A DNA stretch of 64,000 nucleotides from Armigeres subalbatus (GCF_024139115.2 NC_085141.1:395273124-395337123), one strand, 5' to 3'. Numbered from the stretch's first letter, positions 21,267-31,834 are shown. Notes: generated from the letters alone by a model not told the origin. Translations and numbers: made by a program.

Positions 21267-22544
21267 TTTTTTTTTTTTTTTTTTTTACAAGGGAGAATGC
21301 ATTTACACACTAACCCAGTACACGTGCATTGTAGTTGCCAAACTACCACACGGAAGTGTACTGGAGTGTCGGACTCGACCATACCGGTAATACCGACTAA
21401 ACTCCCTTGGGCTCCACCATTGTTTCCCCCAGGAACTACCTCGCAGTACTACTTCTGGGGGGATGGCAGTACTAAGCGTACTCGCTCATTATCGCTCACA
21501 CAGGCACTCGTCCCACGCGAGACTGACTTGGGTGCTCGCACACCATTCACTCCATTTGAGTCTTACTTGGATGCTCTCACGGGCGCTCCGCTGCCGTTCC
21601 TCGAGGTGTCAATAGCGGTAACTGCCTGGGCCTACAGATATTACGCTACGACACTCCTGCCTCAGCACGACCAGATCAATCACACCACTGCCGAAGCAGA
21701 CCACACGCTACCCTGCCGAAGCAGGGACACTCCCCATGCACCACATGTGCACAACTGTAGGTGTGTGGGTACAACCCACTGCTACCCTGCCGCCAAAGCA
21801 GCTTCTCCAAAGACCATTCGCTCCATGTGACCCTTTTTCGGGTGCTCACTCTAACACTCCACTGCCATGCCTCGAGGTGTCGATAGGTACCTCGACTCCT
21901 ACCTCAGCATGTGCAGTCCATACTCAGACTTCTGCTGCGCTTCGAGGTGTCAATAGCAATAACTGCCTGGGAGTTACAGTTATTACGCTACGACACTCCT
22001 GCCTCAGCACGAGCAGATCAATCACACCACTGCCGAAGCAGCTCACGCGCTACCCTACCGAAGTAGGTACACTCCACAACTCACTCTAACACTCCACTGC
22101 CATGCCTCGAGGTGTCGATAGCGGTATGTAGGGACCAATCAACGATACTACGCTACGACACTCTTACCTTAGCATGTGCAGTCCATACTCAGACTTCTGC
22201 TGCGCTTCGAGGTGACAATAGCGGTGACGCGCTATGACACTCCTGTCTCAGCACAACCAGATCACTCACTCCCTGCCGAAGCAGCTCACGCGCTACCCTA
22301 CCGGAGTAGGGACACTCCCCATGCCAATTGGCACTCCCTGGGCTTGTGCTTTTGAAGCGGCACACAGTCGCTTTGATAGAGTCTGATTACGGGCACTTGT
22401 GGTTTTTTGGGAGGGATTTTAGCAGAGCCCACTGCTAAATCCCACCACGCCCTAGGCAGTTCTCCCTGACTCGCAGACAGCTGGGGAGGGGTCGTCAAGC
22501 CCTTGGACATGGTCCATGCTGTCCCTGCTGTCCCTGCTGCCCCC
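21267..22544 (-). mobile_element. Poly(A)-tailed noncoding retroposed element with 16-bp target duplication
   Basis: The exact duplication AGGGTGAGTGGAGTAT is at 21251-21266 and 22545-22560. The left side starts with about 20 T, so the copy is on the minus strand with a poly(A) tail. The body is GC-balanced. It contains about three diverged copies of a ~140-bp block (GAGGTGTCAATAGCGGTAACTG, TACGCTACGACACTCCTGCC, GCCGAAGCAG.TCACGCGCTACCCT) near 21598-21740, 21940-22078 and 22105-22325. No RT or endonuclease motif is seen. It may be a SINE-like or truncated LINE copy, or a retroposed structural RNA. The 190-codon plus-strand frame is antisense and unsupported. Confidence 0.75.
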
Positions 22545-22560
22545 AGGGTGAGTGGAGTAT

Positions 22561-23060
22561 AAAATGCTATATTTGCGTTACGTTATCAATGGATCTTTCC
22601 TGCGGTGCGGTTTTCGTTCACTGAAGTCTCTGGAATGTTGCTTTCAGCTATGTGAGTTCTCTTTTCGCCAGCGTTTGGAGGGGAAGCGCCGTAGCCAGTG
22701 TAATAAAAGGTTTAGTTTCCCATACTAGTTTTCATACAAACTTGAACCGGCTTGCACTCAACCAGTTTTTGTTCAAATCGGTTTTTTGAGGATACTCGGA
22801 GCATGGGACGGAATCGACTAAGCGTGGTGGTGCTGGGTCGTTTTTTGAACCACCCTACTAATATTCTTTGTTTTTTTTTTATAAATACGACACCAATACT
22901 ACTACAGTATATGAAAGTTTTTATTGTACCAATACTATCAAAGCTTTGTTTTGGCACAGAGAACAGACATGGAGGCTCGAACAAAATTTCTTGCAAAACA
23001 TGTGTAAAGAAATACACCGAACCTCAACGCCATCGACGTCGACATTGCAACTCCCCATCT
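22561..23060. other. No gene recognised
   Basis: Short frames only. GAGAACAGACATGGAG (22960-22976) resembles motifs near the 5' end of the RTE copy (27885-27930) and, inverted, 24455-24466. Confidence 0.35.
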
Positions 23061-24480
23061 CTTTTTTTTTTTTTTTTTTTTTTTTTTTGTCCAAAATTTA
23101 TTCTTTATTCTTTATTCTTTATTATTTCTTAATTCAACGGACTAGTATTAGTCTAATTGAATAATTCTAATTCTAATAAAAATAAACTTCACAAATTTTG
23201 CACTGGCAGTATCTTACATCACTAAACTGTTAAAATTACTCACAACTTCAAAACACAACATAAAATTAGACGCTAGCTTTTCATTAAATATAATAAGAAA
23301 AACAACAATATAAGTGATCGATACAAAAATATAGCAAACTAACTATCATCTGGTTTCCAGGTACATTGTCTCTGCCTAAACTCACGAGATTTAACATTTC
23401 TTGGCCACGTAGACGGCATCATAGCAATTGATTTCCATTTCCGATTCAATACAATTTTGAATGAGATATAATCTAGAGAGCTGGTATCGACCCATCGCGG
23501 TACTAATTTCCTAATACTTTTGCATTCAGTATCACAGGCACCCAGACATCTAGATACCATCACTTGAACGTCATCTTCAGAGACACTGCTGTCGATATTT
23601 GTAAGCAATAATGCGAAACTATCATTAGCACTATTTGATACTCTCGCAGAATCATCCAGAGCTGTTTGATCTGATGAACCAGATGTAAACGGATCACTAC
23701 AAACGATTTGATTTGGAGTAGAGTGTTTCATAACAGTATCCAAGTTGCATTCTCCATTCGAAGAGAGCATAGACATTATTGAATCAACTTTTGCCTTGAG
23801 CTCAATAATGTCATCATGAAGTACACATTTCGGGCCCACAGATTTTTGAACGTTTGCGGTTGATACGTTTCTCTCCTTTTTCTCATTCCTCCACTGTACG
23901 AACTCAGTAAAACAATCATCACACAACCAAAAGCTGTTTCTGTACGGCGGCGACACAGCAGCAAGTTGTTCTTTGTTCAACCCAACACAAGTAGCGTGGT
24001 AAACTTCGGCGCACGTTCCATTACAATAGATGTGAGGCTGTTCTTTCGTTATGACGGGATGGTGGCACTTTTTGCAATCCATAGCGATCTTGAAGCAACT
24101 ATATTTTCTAGTTTTCACACGATACGGCGGCCAGATAGAGGTGTTGAGATATTGAAATCACGAGTTTCAACTAAAATCATTTTTTTTTGCGATTTCAAAT
24201 TACAAAATCAACAAAAAATACAAGTCAGACTGAAGAGCAAAATAATAGTCGACCGATCAGCACAACACAGCACAACACATGTTTTTGACAACACGATGGC
24301 GCTGGTATGCTCTTGCATGCATAACGACACTAGCGCACAGTGGCATTTTTTGATGACGCTAGCGCTGATTATGCACGGGATAACGGCGACATTCCAAAGT
24401 TATTTCAAAATGAACAGTAAAAAGTTATCACAACATGGTGAGTGCAGCTTCAACGTCTGTTCTCTGTGGTTTTGGTACTC
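23061..24480 (-). mobile_element. Poly(A)-tailed LINE-related element carrying only ORF1
   Basis: A run of about 27 T at 23061-23088 marks a minus-strand poly(A) tail. It is followed by (TTATTC)n and about 230 bp of AT-rich 3' UTR, then the 259-codon ORF1 (23339-24118) and a 5' leader reaching to about 24480. The left boundary is clear. The right boundary is estimated and I found no target duplication. No endonuclease or RT follows the ORF1, which makes it look like a half-LINE. Confidence 0.6.
23339..24118 (-). CDS. LINE ORF1-type protein with PHD-like zinc finger (259 aa)
   Basis: Open from end to end without stop or shift. A Cys4-His-Cys3 finger is visible: C15/C18, C32/C36, H41/C44, C66/C69 with W64 two residues before the last pair, which is the PHD layout. 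A short acidic/serine-rich middle follows. From about residue 165 comes a C-terminal domain with the SVSEDDVQ and CLGAC motifs, and the protein ends in a WP..VKSREFR pattern. This combination is typical of ORF1 proteins of CR1-group LINEs, which bind RNA and nucleic acid and act as chaperones in retrotransposition. M13 (just before the first Cys) is an alternative start. It is not a host chromatin protein as far as I can tell: the C-terminal domain and the poly(A) context argue for a retroelement. Confidence 0.7.
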   Translation of the reverse strand: MKTRKYSCFKIAMDCKKCHHPVITKEQPHIYCNGTCAEVYHATCVGLNKEQLAAVSPPYRNSFWLCDDCFTEFVQWRNEKKERNVSTANVQKSVGPKCVLHDDIIELKAKVDSIMSMLSSNGECNLDTVMKHSTPNQIVCSDPFTSGSSDQTALDDSARVSNSANDSFALLLTNIDSSVSEDDVQVMVSRCLGACDTECKSIRKLVPRWVDTSSLDYISFKIVLNRKWKSIAMMPSTWPRNVKSREFRQRQCTWKPDDS

Positions 24481-24818
24481 AAACCACCTTCGCCTTAACA
24501 CAATTGCGGCTACGAAATGGTGAGACGACATCTGGGAAGAAGCGTCAAACATAGCTCTGGCCATAGCTCACAAGTTCCAATTGAATCGTCCAAAGCCAGA
24601 ATCACCAGTCGACCACACAACAATGGGGAAAAAGGGAATTCCTTTTCTGGGAGGGCCTTCGTTGAAGAGACAGTGTTGCTGCTTTGGAAATGCGTCGAAA
24701 ATATGTGCACCGATGACTACTAAACCGTTATGATCGTTTCGTATCTATGAAGACTACCTGCGTAAGCACTCAAACACTCTGTTGTCGATACCAGCAGAGA
24801 GTGTGCCATTGCATAGTT
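24481..24818. other. Flank of the RTE insertion, no gene recognised
   Basis: This DNA is contiguous with 28193 onward once the RTE element is removed, because of the shared CCAGTTGCCAACCA. It could be the 5' gag side of the BEL/Pao element, but I see no motif that proves it. Confidence 0.35.
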
Positions 24819-24857
24819 CCAGTTGCCAACCATTCATTTCATTTATTTAGTTAACAT

Positions 24858-25457
24858 CTAAACAGATAACACTGAATCAACAATTTGACGCCACAATGCA
24901 CGGTTCGAGCCCGCATCTCTCCATCCTCGGATACGCCCCACGCTCGCCAAGTCGTTTTGCACCTGGTCTGCCCATCTCGCTCGCTGCGCTCCACGCCGTC
25001 TCGTACCTGCCGGATCGGAAGCGAACACCATCTTTGCAGGGTTGCTGTCCGGCATTCTTGCAACATGTCCTGCCCATCGTACCCTTCCGGCTTTAGCTAC
25101 CTTCTGGATACTGGGTTCGCCGTAGAGTTGGGCGAGGTCATGGTTCATTCTTCGCCGCCACACACCGTCTTCTCGCACACCGCCAAAGATGGTCCTAAGC
25201 ACCCGTCTCTCGAATACTCCGAGTGCTTGCAAGTCCTCCTCGAGCATTGTCCATGTTTCATGTCCGTAGAGGACAACCGGTCTTATAAGCGTCTCGTACA
25301 TGACACATTTGGTGCGGTGGCGAATCTTTTTCGACCGCAGTTTCTTCTGGAGCCCGTAGTAGGTCCGACTTCCACAGATGATGCGCCTTCGTATTTCACG
25401 ACTAACGTTGTTGTCAGCCGTTAGCAAGGATCCAAGGTAGATGAATTCCTTGACCAC
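24858..25457 (-). pseudogene. RTE ORF2, C-terminal domain
   Basis: A 199-codon open stretch starting at EFIYLGSLLTADNN, with LIRPVVLYGHETW, GVFERRVLRTIFGG and RVRWAGHVARMPD in order. These are the conserved blocks after the RT thumb in RTE-type LINEs. It ends with a stop about 25 bp from the 3' end of the element. The upstream frame is broken near 25458-25585, so this part is no longer joined to the RT. Confidence 0.8.
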
Positions 25458-25585
25458 CTCGAAGGTATCCCCGTCTATCGTAACACTGCTTCAATGGCGG
25501 GCCCAGTCGCGCACGGTTCCGCCCACAAGCATGTACTTTGTCTTTGACGCATTCACCACTAGTCCAACTTTTGTTGCTTCACGTT

Positions 25586-26330
25586 TCAGGCGGGTGTACA
25601 GTTCTGCCACCTTTGCAAATGTTCGCCGACGATGTCCATGTCATCCGCGAAGCAAATAAATTGACTGGATCTGTTGAAAATCGTACCCCGGCTGTTACAC
25701 CCGGCTATCCGCATGACACCTTCTACCGCAATGTTGAACAACAGGCACGAAAGTCCATCACCTTGTCTTAGTCCCCGGCGCGATTCGATCGAACTGGAGT
25801 GCCCGCCCGAAATCTTCACACAATTTTGCACACCATCCACCGTTGCTTTGATAGTCTGGTAAGCTTCCCAGGGAAGCTGTTCTCGTCCATAATTTGCAGA
25901 TGGTGCGTTGGGACCTGGTATTCACGGCATTTTTGAAGGATTTGCCGTACAGTAAAGATCTGATCCGTTGTCGAGCGGCCGTCAACGAAGCCGGCTTGGT
26001 AACTTCCCACGAACTCGTTCACTAATGGTGACAGACGACGGAAGATGATCTGGGATATCACTTTGTAGGCGGCATTAAGGATGGTAATCGCTCGAAAGTT
26101 CTCACACTCCAGTTTGTCGCCTTTCTTGTAGATGGGGCATATAACCCCTTCCTTCCACTCCTCCGGTAGCTGTTCGGTTTCCCAGATTCTGACTATCAGT
26201 TTGTGCAGGCAAGTGGCCAGCTTTTCCGGGCCCATCTTGATGAGCTCAGCTCCGATACCATCCTTACCAGCTGCTTTATTGGTCTTTAGCTGTTGAATGG
26301 CATCCTTAACTTCCCTCAAGGTGGGGGCTG
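25586..26330 (-). pseudogene. RTE ORF2, reverse transcriptase, catalytic block deleted
   Basis: The first part (to 26319) reads KAAGKDGIGAELIK, then [16 protein letters not shown] and GFVDGRSTTDQIF: the RT fingers. After VPTHHL a segment of about 51 bp that is present in copy 2 (between 60798 and 60862) is missing at about 25895-25900. It encodes the F-I-D-F block with the first catalytic Asp. Downstream, RQGDGLSCLLFN and FADDMD (near 25621-25656, the second catalytic site) survive in another frame. The loss of the first Asp means the RT cannot be active. Confidence 0.8.
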
Positions 26331-26771
26331 GTTGGCTTCCATCGTCCGCTGAACTGACGTAGTCATCTCCTTCGCTGTCTTGACTTTCACTGCCTGTACT
26401 CTCAGCGCCATTCAGATGTTCCTCGTAGTGCTGCTTTCACCTTTCGATCACCACACGTTCGTCCGTCAAGATGGCCCCATTCTTATCCCGGCACATTTCG
26501 GCTCACGGCACGAAGCCTTTGCGGGATGCGTTGAGCTTCTGATAGAACTTGCGTGTTTCTTGAGAATGGCACAGCTGTTCCATCTCCTCGCACTCCGCTT
26601 CTTCCAGGCGGCGTTTCTTCTCCTGAAAAAGGCGGGTCTGCTGTCTCCGCTTCCGTCTATAACGTTCCACGTTCTGCCGGGTACCTTGCTGCAGCGCGAC
26701 TGCCCGCGCTGCGTCCTTCTCCTCCAGAATTTGTCTTTACTCTTTGTCGAACCAATTGTTTTGACTGTATT

Positions 26772-27665
26772 TCAGCAGTCCTCACGAGGGGCCCCATCGA
26801 ACTCACCCTCTTCCGGCAACGCTGCCTCGAGATGCTGCGCGTATGCAGTGGCGACATCAGGTTGCTTCAGTCGCTCTAGGTCGTACGGCGGCGGTCGTCG
26901 GTACCGAACATTGTTGATGACGGATAGTTTTGGGCGCAGTTTAACCATCACCAGATAGTGGTCAGAGTCGATGTTAGCGCCACGATATGTCCTGACGTCG
27001 ATAATGTCGGAGAAGTGCCGTCCATCAATCAGAACGTGGTCGATTTGTGATTCAGTCTGCAGTGGTGATCTCCAATTGTACCGATACGGGAGACTGTGTT
27101 GGAAGTAGGTGCTGCGAATGGCCATATTCTTGGAGGCGGCGAAATCAATTAGTCGTAGGCCGTTTTCGTTCGTCAGCCAGTGGGCGCTGAACTTTCCAAT
27201 AGTCGATCTAAACTCCTCCTCTTGGCCAACCTGAGCGTTCAAATCTTCTATGATGATTTTGACGTCGTGGCTTAGGCAGCTGTCGTACTCACGTTCCAGC
27301 TGCGCGTAGAATGCGTCCTTATCAGTGCTTCCGGAGTGTGGGCTATGGAAGTTGATTATGCTGAAGTTGAAGAACCGGCCTTTGATCCTCAACCTGCACA
27401 CTCTTTCATTGATCGGCCACCATCCGATCACGCGCCTTTGCATATCGCCCATCACTATGAAAGCTGTTCCCAGCTCGTGTGTGTTGCCGCAGCTCTGATA
27501 GATGGTATAATTACCTCTAGACGTTCGCTCCATTGATCCCTTCCAACAAACCTCCTGCAGCGCTACGATGCCGAATCCACGGTCCTTGAGCACATCGGCG
27601 AGTATGCGTGTGCTCCCGATGAAGTTGAGAGATTTGCAGTTCCACGAACCGAGTTTCCAATCGTT
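26772..27665 (-). pseudogene. RTE ORF2, APE endonuclease domain
   Basis: A long open stretch contains WNCKSLN near its start, LQEVCW (catalytic Glu), GRFFNFSIINFHSP, SQIDHVLIDGR and DSDHYLVMVKL (SDH). That is the full order of AP-endonuclease motifs of LINEs. The expected G-D-x-N motif reads IEDLNAQVG, so the Asp/Asn pair is altered in context. The reading frame extends upstream of the first ATG through GSWNCKS near 27650. Frames toward the RT are broken at 26330-26770. Confidence 0.8.
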
Positions 27666-28299
27666 AGTCCCTTTTCGTCGCAGTGGTCTTCGCCGATGGT
27701 TCCGGTCCGTACTCTCTTGTTGATTGTTCGTTGCTTATGTTTTTTAAACGCTGGTTTGCAGGGCCTGACACTAAACCACCTAAATTTCCGGAGGACCATT
27801 CCTCCTTATTCCCGGTGGACCATGGTGCACAGTTTCACTATGAGTCCCTCGCTGGCACTCGGACGATGATCAGCCGCCCCTAACATGGAGAACAGACGCT
27901 GTTGTGAGCCGATCCTGACATGGAGAACAGACGCTCAATAAGATTTGCACCTCCGGAGAGGAGCAAACCCCCCCCCTTCCCTGTCAGCATACGACCATAG
28001 TTCCCACCGGGGTTGGTTACCCGATCTTCCCTAAGGTTGCTCGTATCCCGGCCAGCACCGCGGGGAGGTAGGGATAGGAGTTGCTGGGTAAGAGGCTAAG
28101 GACCGCGAGATGGGGTCTATTTTATTCCTTCAGGTACGCGAAGTACCAATGGTACGCTTTCCCAAGCATTTGCCATGCCCAGTTGCCAACCAACGTGGGT
28201 CAATAATGGAATTCCCAGTACAGTCGTAGGGGGTACAGTGCCAGCTACTGTATCCAGCGGTCTAGTGCATACCACATTCCAACCACATTCAGCATTCCA

Positions 28300-29000
28300 G
28301 CGCGTTCATGGCAGAGCTGGTGGTTATGGCTTCCGATGTTACACTTCCATTAGAAGCTATAAGCTTCAATACCAAGAACCAGAAACCGCTAAAAGATAAA
28401 CCGAAATTATTCGTACACTCGGATAATCCACCGGAACGGAAATTGCAAGAACGCGTATACTTTGAAAACGCAAATCATGAAATCGCGCAGTGTAGGCTGT
28501 TCAAAGCGCTCGAAATCGACGCCAATTTGAAAGCGGTAAAACAGAAAAACCTCTGTAGAAGTTGCCTGGTACCGCATTGAAAGTGGCCATGTTGCACGAA
28601 AAAGGAGTGCGGGGTAGACGGTTGCAGGATCCATCATCACACTCTTTTGCATTCATCAAGGAGTACATCGCTGACAACCGCAGAATTGCGTACTATGGGT
28701 TCAATCGGGAATGCTTCGAATGTAGTGCATCAGAATCTTCATTGTGCGATGCCCTACTCCTTGTTCCGATATCTGCCGGTAACTATACAAGGTAATGGCC
28801 AGCAAATCCGTACATATGCCTTTTAGGATGACGGGTCTTCATCAACGCTTCTCGAATCTAACATCGCTTCGGCACTTGGCATCACGGGGATAACTGACAG
28901 CCTCTGTTTGAGTTGGACAGGCAACATTTCGAGGGAAGAAAAAGAATCACAACGTGTCAGCCTTATTATCTGCGGCGGATCAGAATACGACACGAGGATA
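28300..29000 (+). pseudogene. BEL/Pao gag zinc region and aspartic protease
   Basis: The frame starting near 28308 has C-x-L-F...LCRSCL..H, then in a shifted frame KKECGVDGC..HHHTLLH. These are the cysteine/histidine blocks found before the protease in BEL/Pao polyproteins. The protease follows with DDGSSSTLLE near 28826-28856, the D-x-G-S catalytic site, preceded in frame by a stop codon. Frameshift near 28580. Remaining reading to about 29000 includes a conserved hydrophobic stretch (LIICGG). Not translatable as a whole. Confidence 0.65.
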
Positions 29001-29059
29001 AACAAGCCCAGCGCTTCCTATTTCGATAGCATCCAGAGTCGGCACCACAGATATACGTA

Positions 29060-29414
29060 ATGAACGTTGCTACATGTGGTGCAACATGCTCGCCATGTCT
29101 GGCGCAGTTCATCAAAAACAAAAATGCCAACCATTTCACGGAATCATTCCCTCGGGCGGTGAAGGCTATCACGGAAAACCACTACGTGGATGATCTTTTA
29201 GATAGCATAGACACGGTAGAAGAAGCAGTGATGTTGATCAACGAAGTGAAACAAATCCACTCGTATGCTGGTTTCGAAATCCGCAATTTCTGTTCCAATT
29301 CGGCAGCAGTTCTTGGTAGTATCGGAGAACCGGGTGCCCCAGCGGAGGAATCCTCAAATCTTGAAAATAATCTTGGGACAGAGAGTGTTCTTGGATTGGT
29401 TTGGAGACCGACTG
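29060..29414 (+). pseudogene. BEL/Pao reverse transcriptase, YVDD segment
   Basis: An open frame of 123 codons contains ATCSPCLAQF and, at about 29180-29200, HYVDDLLDS, where the two Asp are catalytic. The part before this, including the first catalytic Asp, is missing: the sequence jumps from the protease region to the palm within about 60 bp. The reading into RT thumb is interrupted by the 97-bp MITE at 29415. Confidence 0.75.
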
Positions 29415-29511
29415 CCCAAGTAACATTTTAAGTTTTATAACGCTCTTGAAGACCATAATTTACTCTTCAAGAGTTTTATAAAACCAGTATTAAACCAAAA
29501 TGTTACTAGGG
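29415..29511. mobile_element. 97-bp MITE with TIR CCC(A/T)AGTAACATTTT
   Basis: Left CCCAAGTAACATTTT and right AAAATGTTACTAGGG are inverted. TCTTGAAGA and TCTTCAAGAG extend the palindrome inward. TG flanks both sides (29413-29414 and 29512-29513). Removing 29415-29511 plus one TG restores the RT reading across the junction, which makes it a clear insertion. No coding. Confidence 0.75.
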
Positions 29512-29513
29512 TG

Positions 29514-30313
29514 AGGACGTATTAACCGTCGACCTGAGCTATATGAAGGAAGAAATCAAAAAGCTGATTGCAGATTCAGCGGCACCCACCAAACATCAGG
29601 TTCTGCATACCGTGATGTCGTTATTCGACCCACTGGGACTTCGTAGTGCATGGTAAGATTCTTATGCAGCAGATCTGGACATGCGGAACAGACTGGGATG
29701 AACCCGTTGCAGGAGAGTTGTTGCCAAAATGGCGTTGTTGGTGTATGTACTATGTACATTCAGCGGCTTGAAGAAGTGACTGTGCCTCGTTGTTTCCTCA
29801 AAGGGATGAACAGCTATGCCCTCGAAGACGTCGAGGCCCATTTATTTGTGGATGCCAGTGAGGCGGCTTGAGCTGCGGTTTTGTATTTACGATGCGTTCA
29901 GAACGGTGTTCCCAAATGTGCTCTAATAGCGGGCAAAACAAAAGTCGCTGCGCTAAAACTGATCTCTGTACCCCGCTTGGAGGTGCAAGCGGCTATGATA
30001 GGAACGAGGATGATGGACTCTGTGTTGCGGTCTTTGGATATCCATGTTAGCAGGCTCTATCTCTGGTATGACTCCTCCACCGTTATTTGTTGGTTGCGAT
30101 CCGATAGCCGCCGATATCATCAGTTTGTGGCTGTCCGAGTGGGGAAGATCCTCACGTTAACCAGTGCGAATGAGTGGCACTATGTGCCATCGAAAATAAA
30201 CATCGCCGACGCAGCCACGAAATGGAAAGAAGGCCCCAACTTCGATCCGAACGATTCGTGGTTCATCGCACCGGAATTTCTGCGCAAGTCCCGGGATGAA
30301 TGGCCAATGGAAC
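29514..30313 (+). pseudogene. BEL/Pao RT thumb and RNase H region
   Basis: Conserved stretches MSLFDPLG (near 29615, the end of the RT), HLFVDASEAA (near 29838), IGTRMMDSVLRSL and LWYDSSTVICWLRS, then WHYVPSKINIADAATK near 30175-30225. The last is the typical end of the BEL/Pao RNase H domain, with Asp residues in place. Several stops and shifts lie around 29655 and 29870. The frame is cut by the 1.5-kb foldback insertion at 30314. Confidence 0.75.
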
Positions 30314-31824
30314 GGTGTCAGGCCATTAGGCCGAAGGCCATTTGGCCGAAGGTCAGTAGGCCGAATGGTCATTAGGCCGAACGGTCATTAGGCCGAATGG
30401 CCATTAGGCCGAATTAGTAGAAAGAAGCGAAAAGTGAAAAATGAGAAGTTCTTTCTTCACCTTACCCCTTCTTCCATCTACCTTCTTCCTTCTCCCTTCT
30501 TCGTTCTCCCTTCTTGTATCTTCCTTCATCTATCTGTCTTCTTCCATCTTCCTTCTTCCTCCTCCCTTCTTCCTTCTTCCTTTTTCATTCTTCCTTCTCC
30601 TTCTTCCTTCTTCCTTCTCCCCTCTTCTTTCTTCCTTCTTTCTTCTTCCTTCTTCCTTCTTTCTTATTCCTTCTTCCTCCTCCCATCTTACTTCTTCCTT
30701 TTTCCTTCTTCCTTTTTCCTTCTTCCTTCTTTGTTCTTCCTTCTTCCTTTTTCCTTCTTCCTTCTTCCTTCTTCTTTTTTCCTTCTTCCTTCTTTCTTCT
30801 TCCTTCTTCCTTCTTCCTCCTCCCATCTTACTTCTTCCTTTTTCCTTCTTCCTTCTTCCTTTTTCCTTCTTCCTTCTTTGTTCTTCCTTCTTCCTTTTTC
30901 CCTCTGCCTTCTTCCTTCATCTTTTTTCCTTCTTCCTTCTTCCTTCTATCTTCTTCCTTCTTCACTCTTCCTTCTTCCTTCTTCATTCTTTCTTCTTCCT
31001 TCTTCCTATTTCCTTCTTCCTTCTTTCTAATTCCTTTCTCTTCTTTCTTTTACCTTCTTCCTTCTTCCTTCTTCCTTCTTCCTTCTTTCTTCTTCCTTCT
31101 TCCTTCTTCCTTCTTCCTTCTTCCTTCTTTCTACTTCCTTCTTTCTTCTTCTTTCTTCCTTCTTACTTCTTCATACTTTTTTCTTCCTTCTTCCTTCTCC
31201 TTCATCCCTCTTCCTTCTTCCTTCTTCCTTCTTCCTTCTTCTTTCTTCTTTCTTCCTTCTCCCTTCTCTCTTCTTCCTTCTTCGTTCTTCCTTCTTCCTA
31301 ATTCCTTCTTCCTTCTTCCTTTTACCTTCTTCCTTCTTCCTTCATCCTTTTTCCTTCTTCCTTCTTCCTTCTTTTTTCTTCCTTCTTCCTTCTTCCTTCT
31401 TCCTTCTTCCTTCTTCCTTCTTCCTTCTTCCTTCTTCCTTCTTTTTTCTTCTTTCTTCCTTCTTACTTCTTCATACTTTTTTCTTCCTTCTTCCTTCTTC
31501 CTTCATCCCTCTTCCTTCTTCCTTCTTCCTTCTTTCTTCTTCCTTCTTTCTTCTTCCTTCTTCTTCCTTCTTCCTTCTTCCTTCTTCTTCCTTCCTTCTT
31601 CCTTCTCCCTTCTTTCTTCTTCCTTCTTCCTTCTTCCTTCATCCTTCTTTCTTCCTCCTTCTTCCTTCTTCTCCATTCTACTTCTTCCTCACTTCGCACT
31701 ACTCACATCTCACTCCCTAGTTCTCATTCGGCCTAATGACCGTTCGGCCTAATGACCATTCGGCCTAATGGCCTTCGGCCTAATGACCTTCGGCCTAACG
31801 GCGTTCGGCCTAATGACCCAGCAT
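30314..31824. mobile_element. 1,511-bp foldback with GGCCGAA-repeat ends and pyrimidine core
   Basis: A 10-bp target duplication CCAATGGAAC is at 30304-30313 and 31825-31834. Both ends consist of short repeats of CATTAGGCCGAA (left, about 30330-30420) and its inverse TTCGGCCTAATG (right, 31728-31815), giving inverted ends about 90-100 bp long. Between them lies a pure pyrimidine tract. No transposase. A 9- or 10-bp duplication with repeat-rich inverted ends is the format of foldback elements. Confidence 0.82.
30455..31690. repeat. ~1.2-kb polypyrimidine tract, (TTCCTTC)n-like
   Basis: Nearly uninterrupted C/T on the plus strand, built on TTCCTTCTTCCTTC with TTT and CTCC variants. Frames of up to 412 codons on the plus strand (FFLLPSS repeats) and K/E/R-rich frames on the minus strand exist only because the tract lacks stops. 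It is inside the foldback at 30314-31824. Confidence 0.92.
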
Positions 31825-31834
31825 CCAATGGAAC

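Larger units (their letters stand above)
24833..28178 (-). mobile_element. RTE-clade LINE, near full length, copy 1
   Basis: 3,346 bp flanked by the exact 14-bp duplication CCAGTTGCCAACCA at 24819-24832 and 28179-28192. On the minus strand a 5' leader (28178 to about 27800) is followed by endonuclease, RT and C-terminal domain. The 3' end is made of short AAAT/GAAAT steps, as usual in RTE elements. Domain content, length and the 3' tail fit the RTE clade, which includes JAM1 of Aedes aegypti. The name is not proven. Stops, frameshifts and a deletion in the RT make it inactive. A truncated relative is at 59793-61486. Confidence 0.85.

Noticed and set aside
21258..21830. 190-codon plus-strand frame with T/H/P/C-rich sequence
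   Set aside because: It is antisense to the poly(A)-tailed insertion, includes the poly(T) run, and repeats along with the ~140-bp blocks.
24885..25424. 179-codon plus-strand frame over the RTE C-terminal domain
   Set aside because: Shadow of the minus-strand RTE coding sequence, which has recognisable LINE motifs.
30441..31752. Frames of 198-412 codons rich in F, L, P and S (and K/E/R on the minus strand)
   Set aside because: They run through a pyrimidine-only tract that cannot form stop codons in most frames. The residues are a pure reflection of TTCCTTC repeats, and three phases are open at once.
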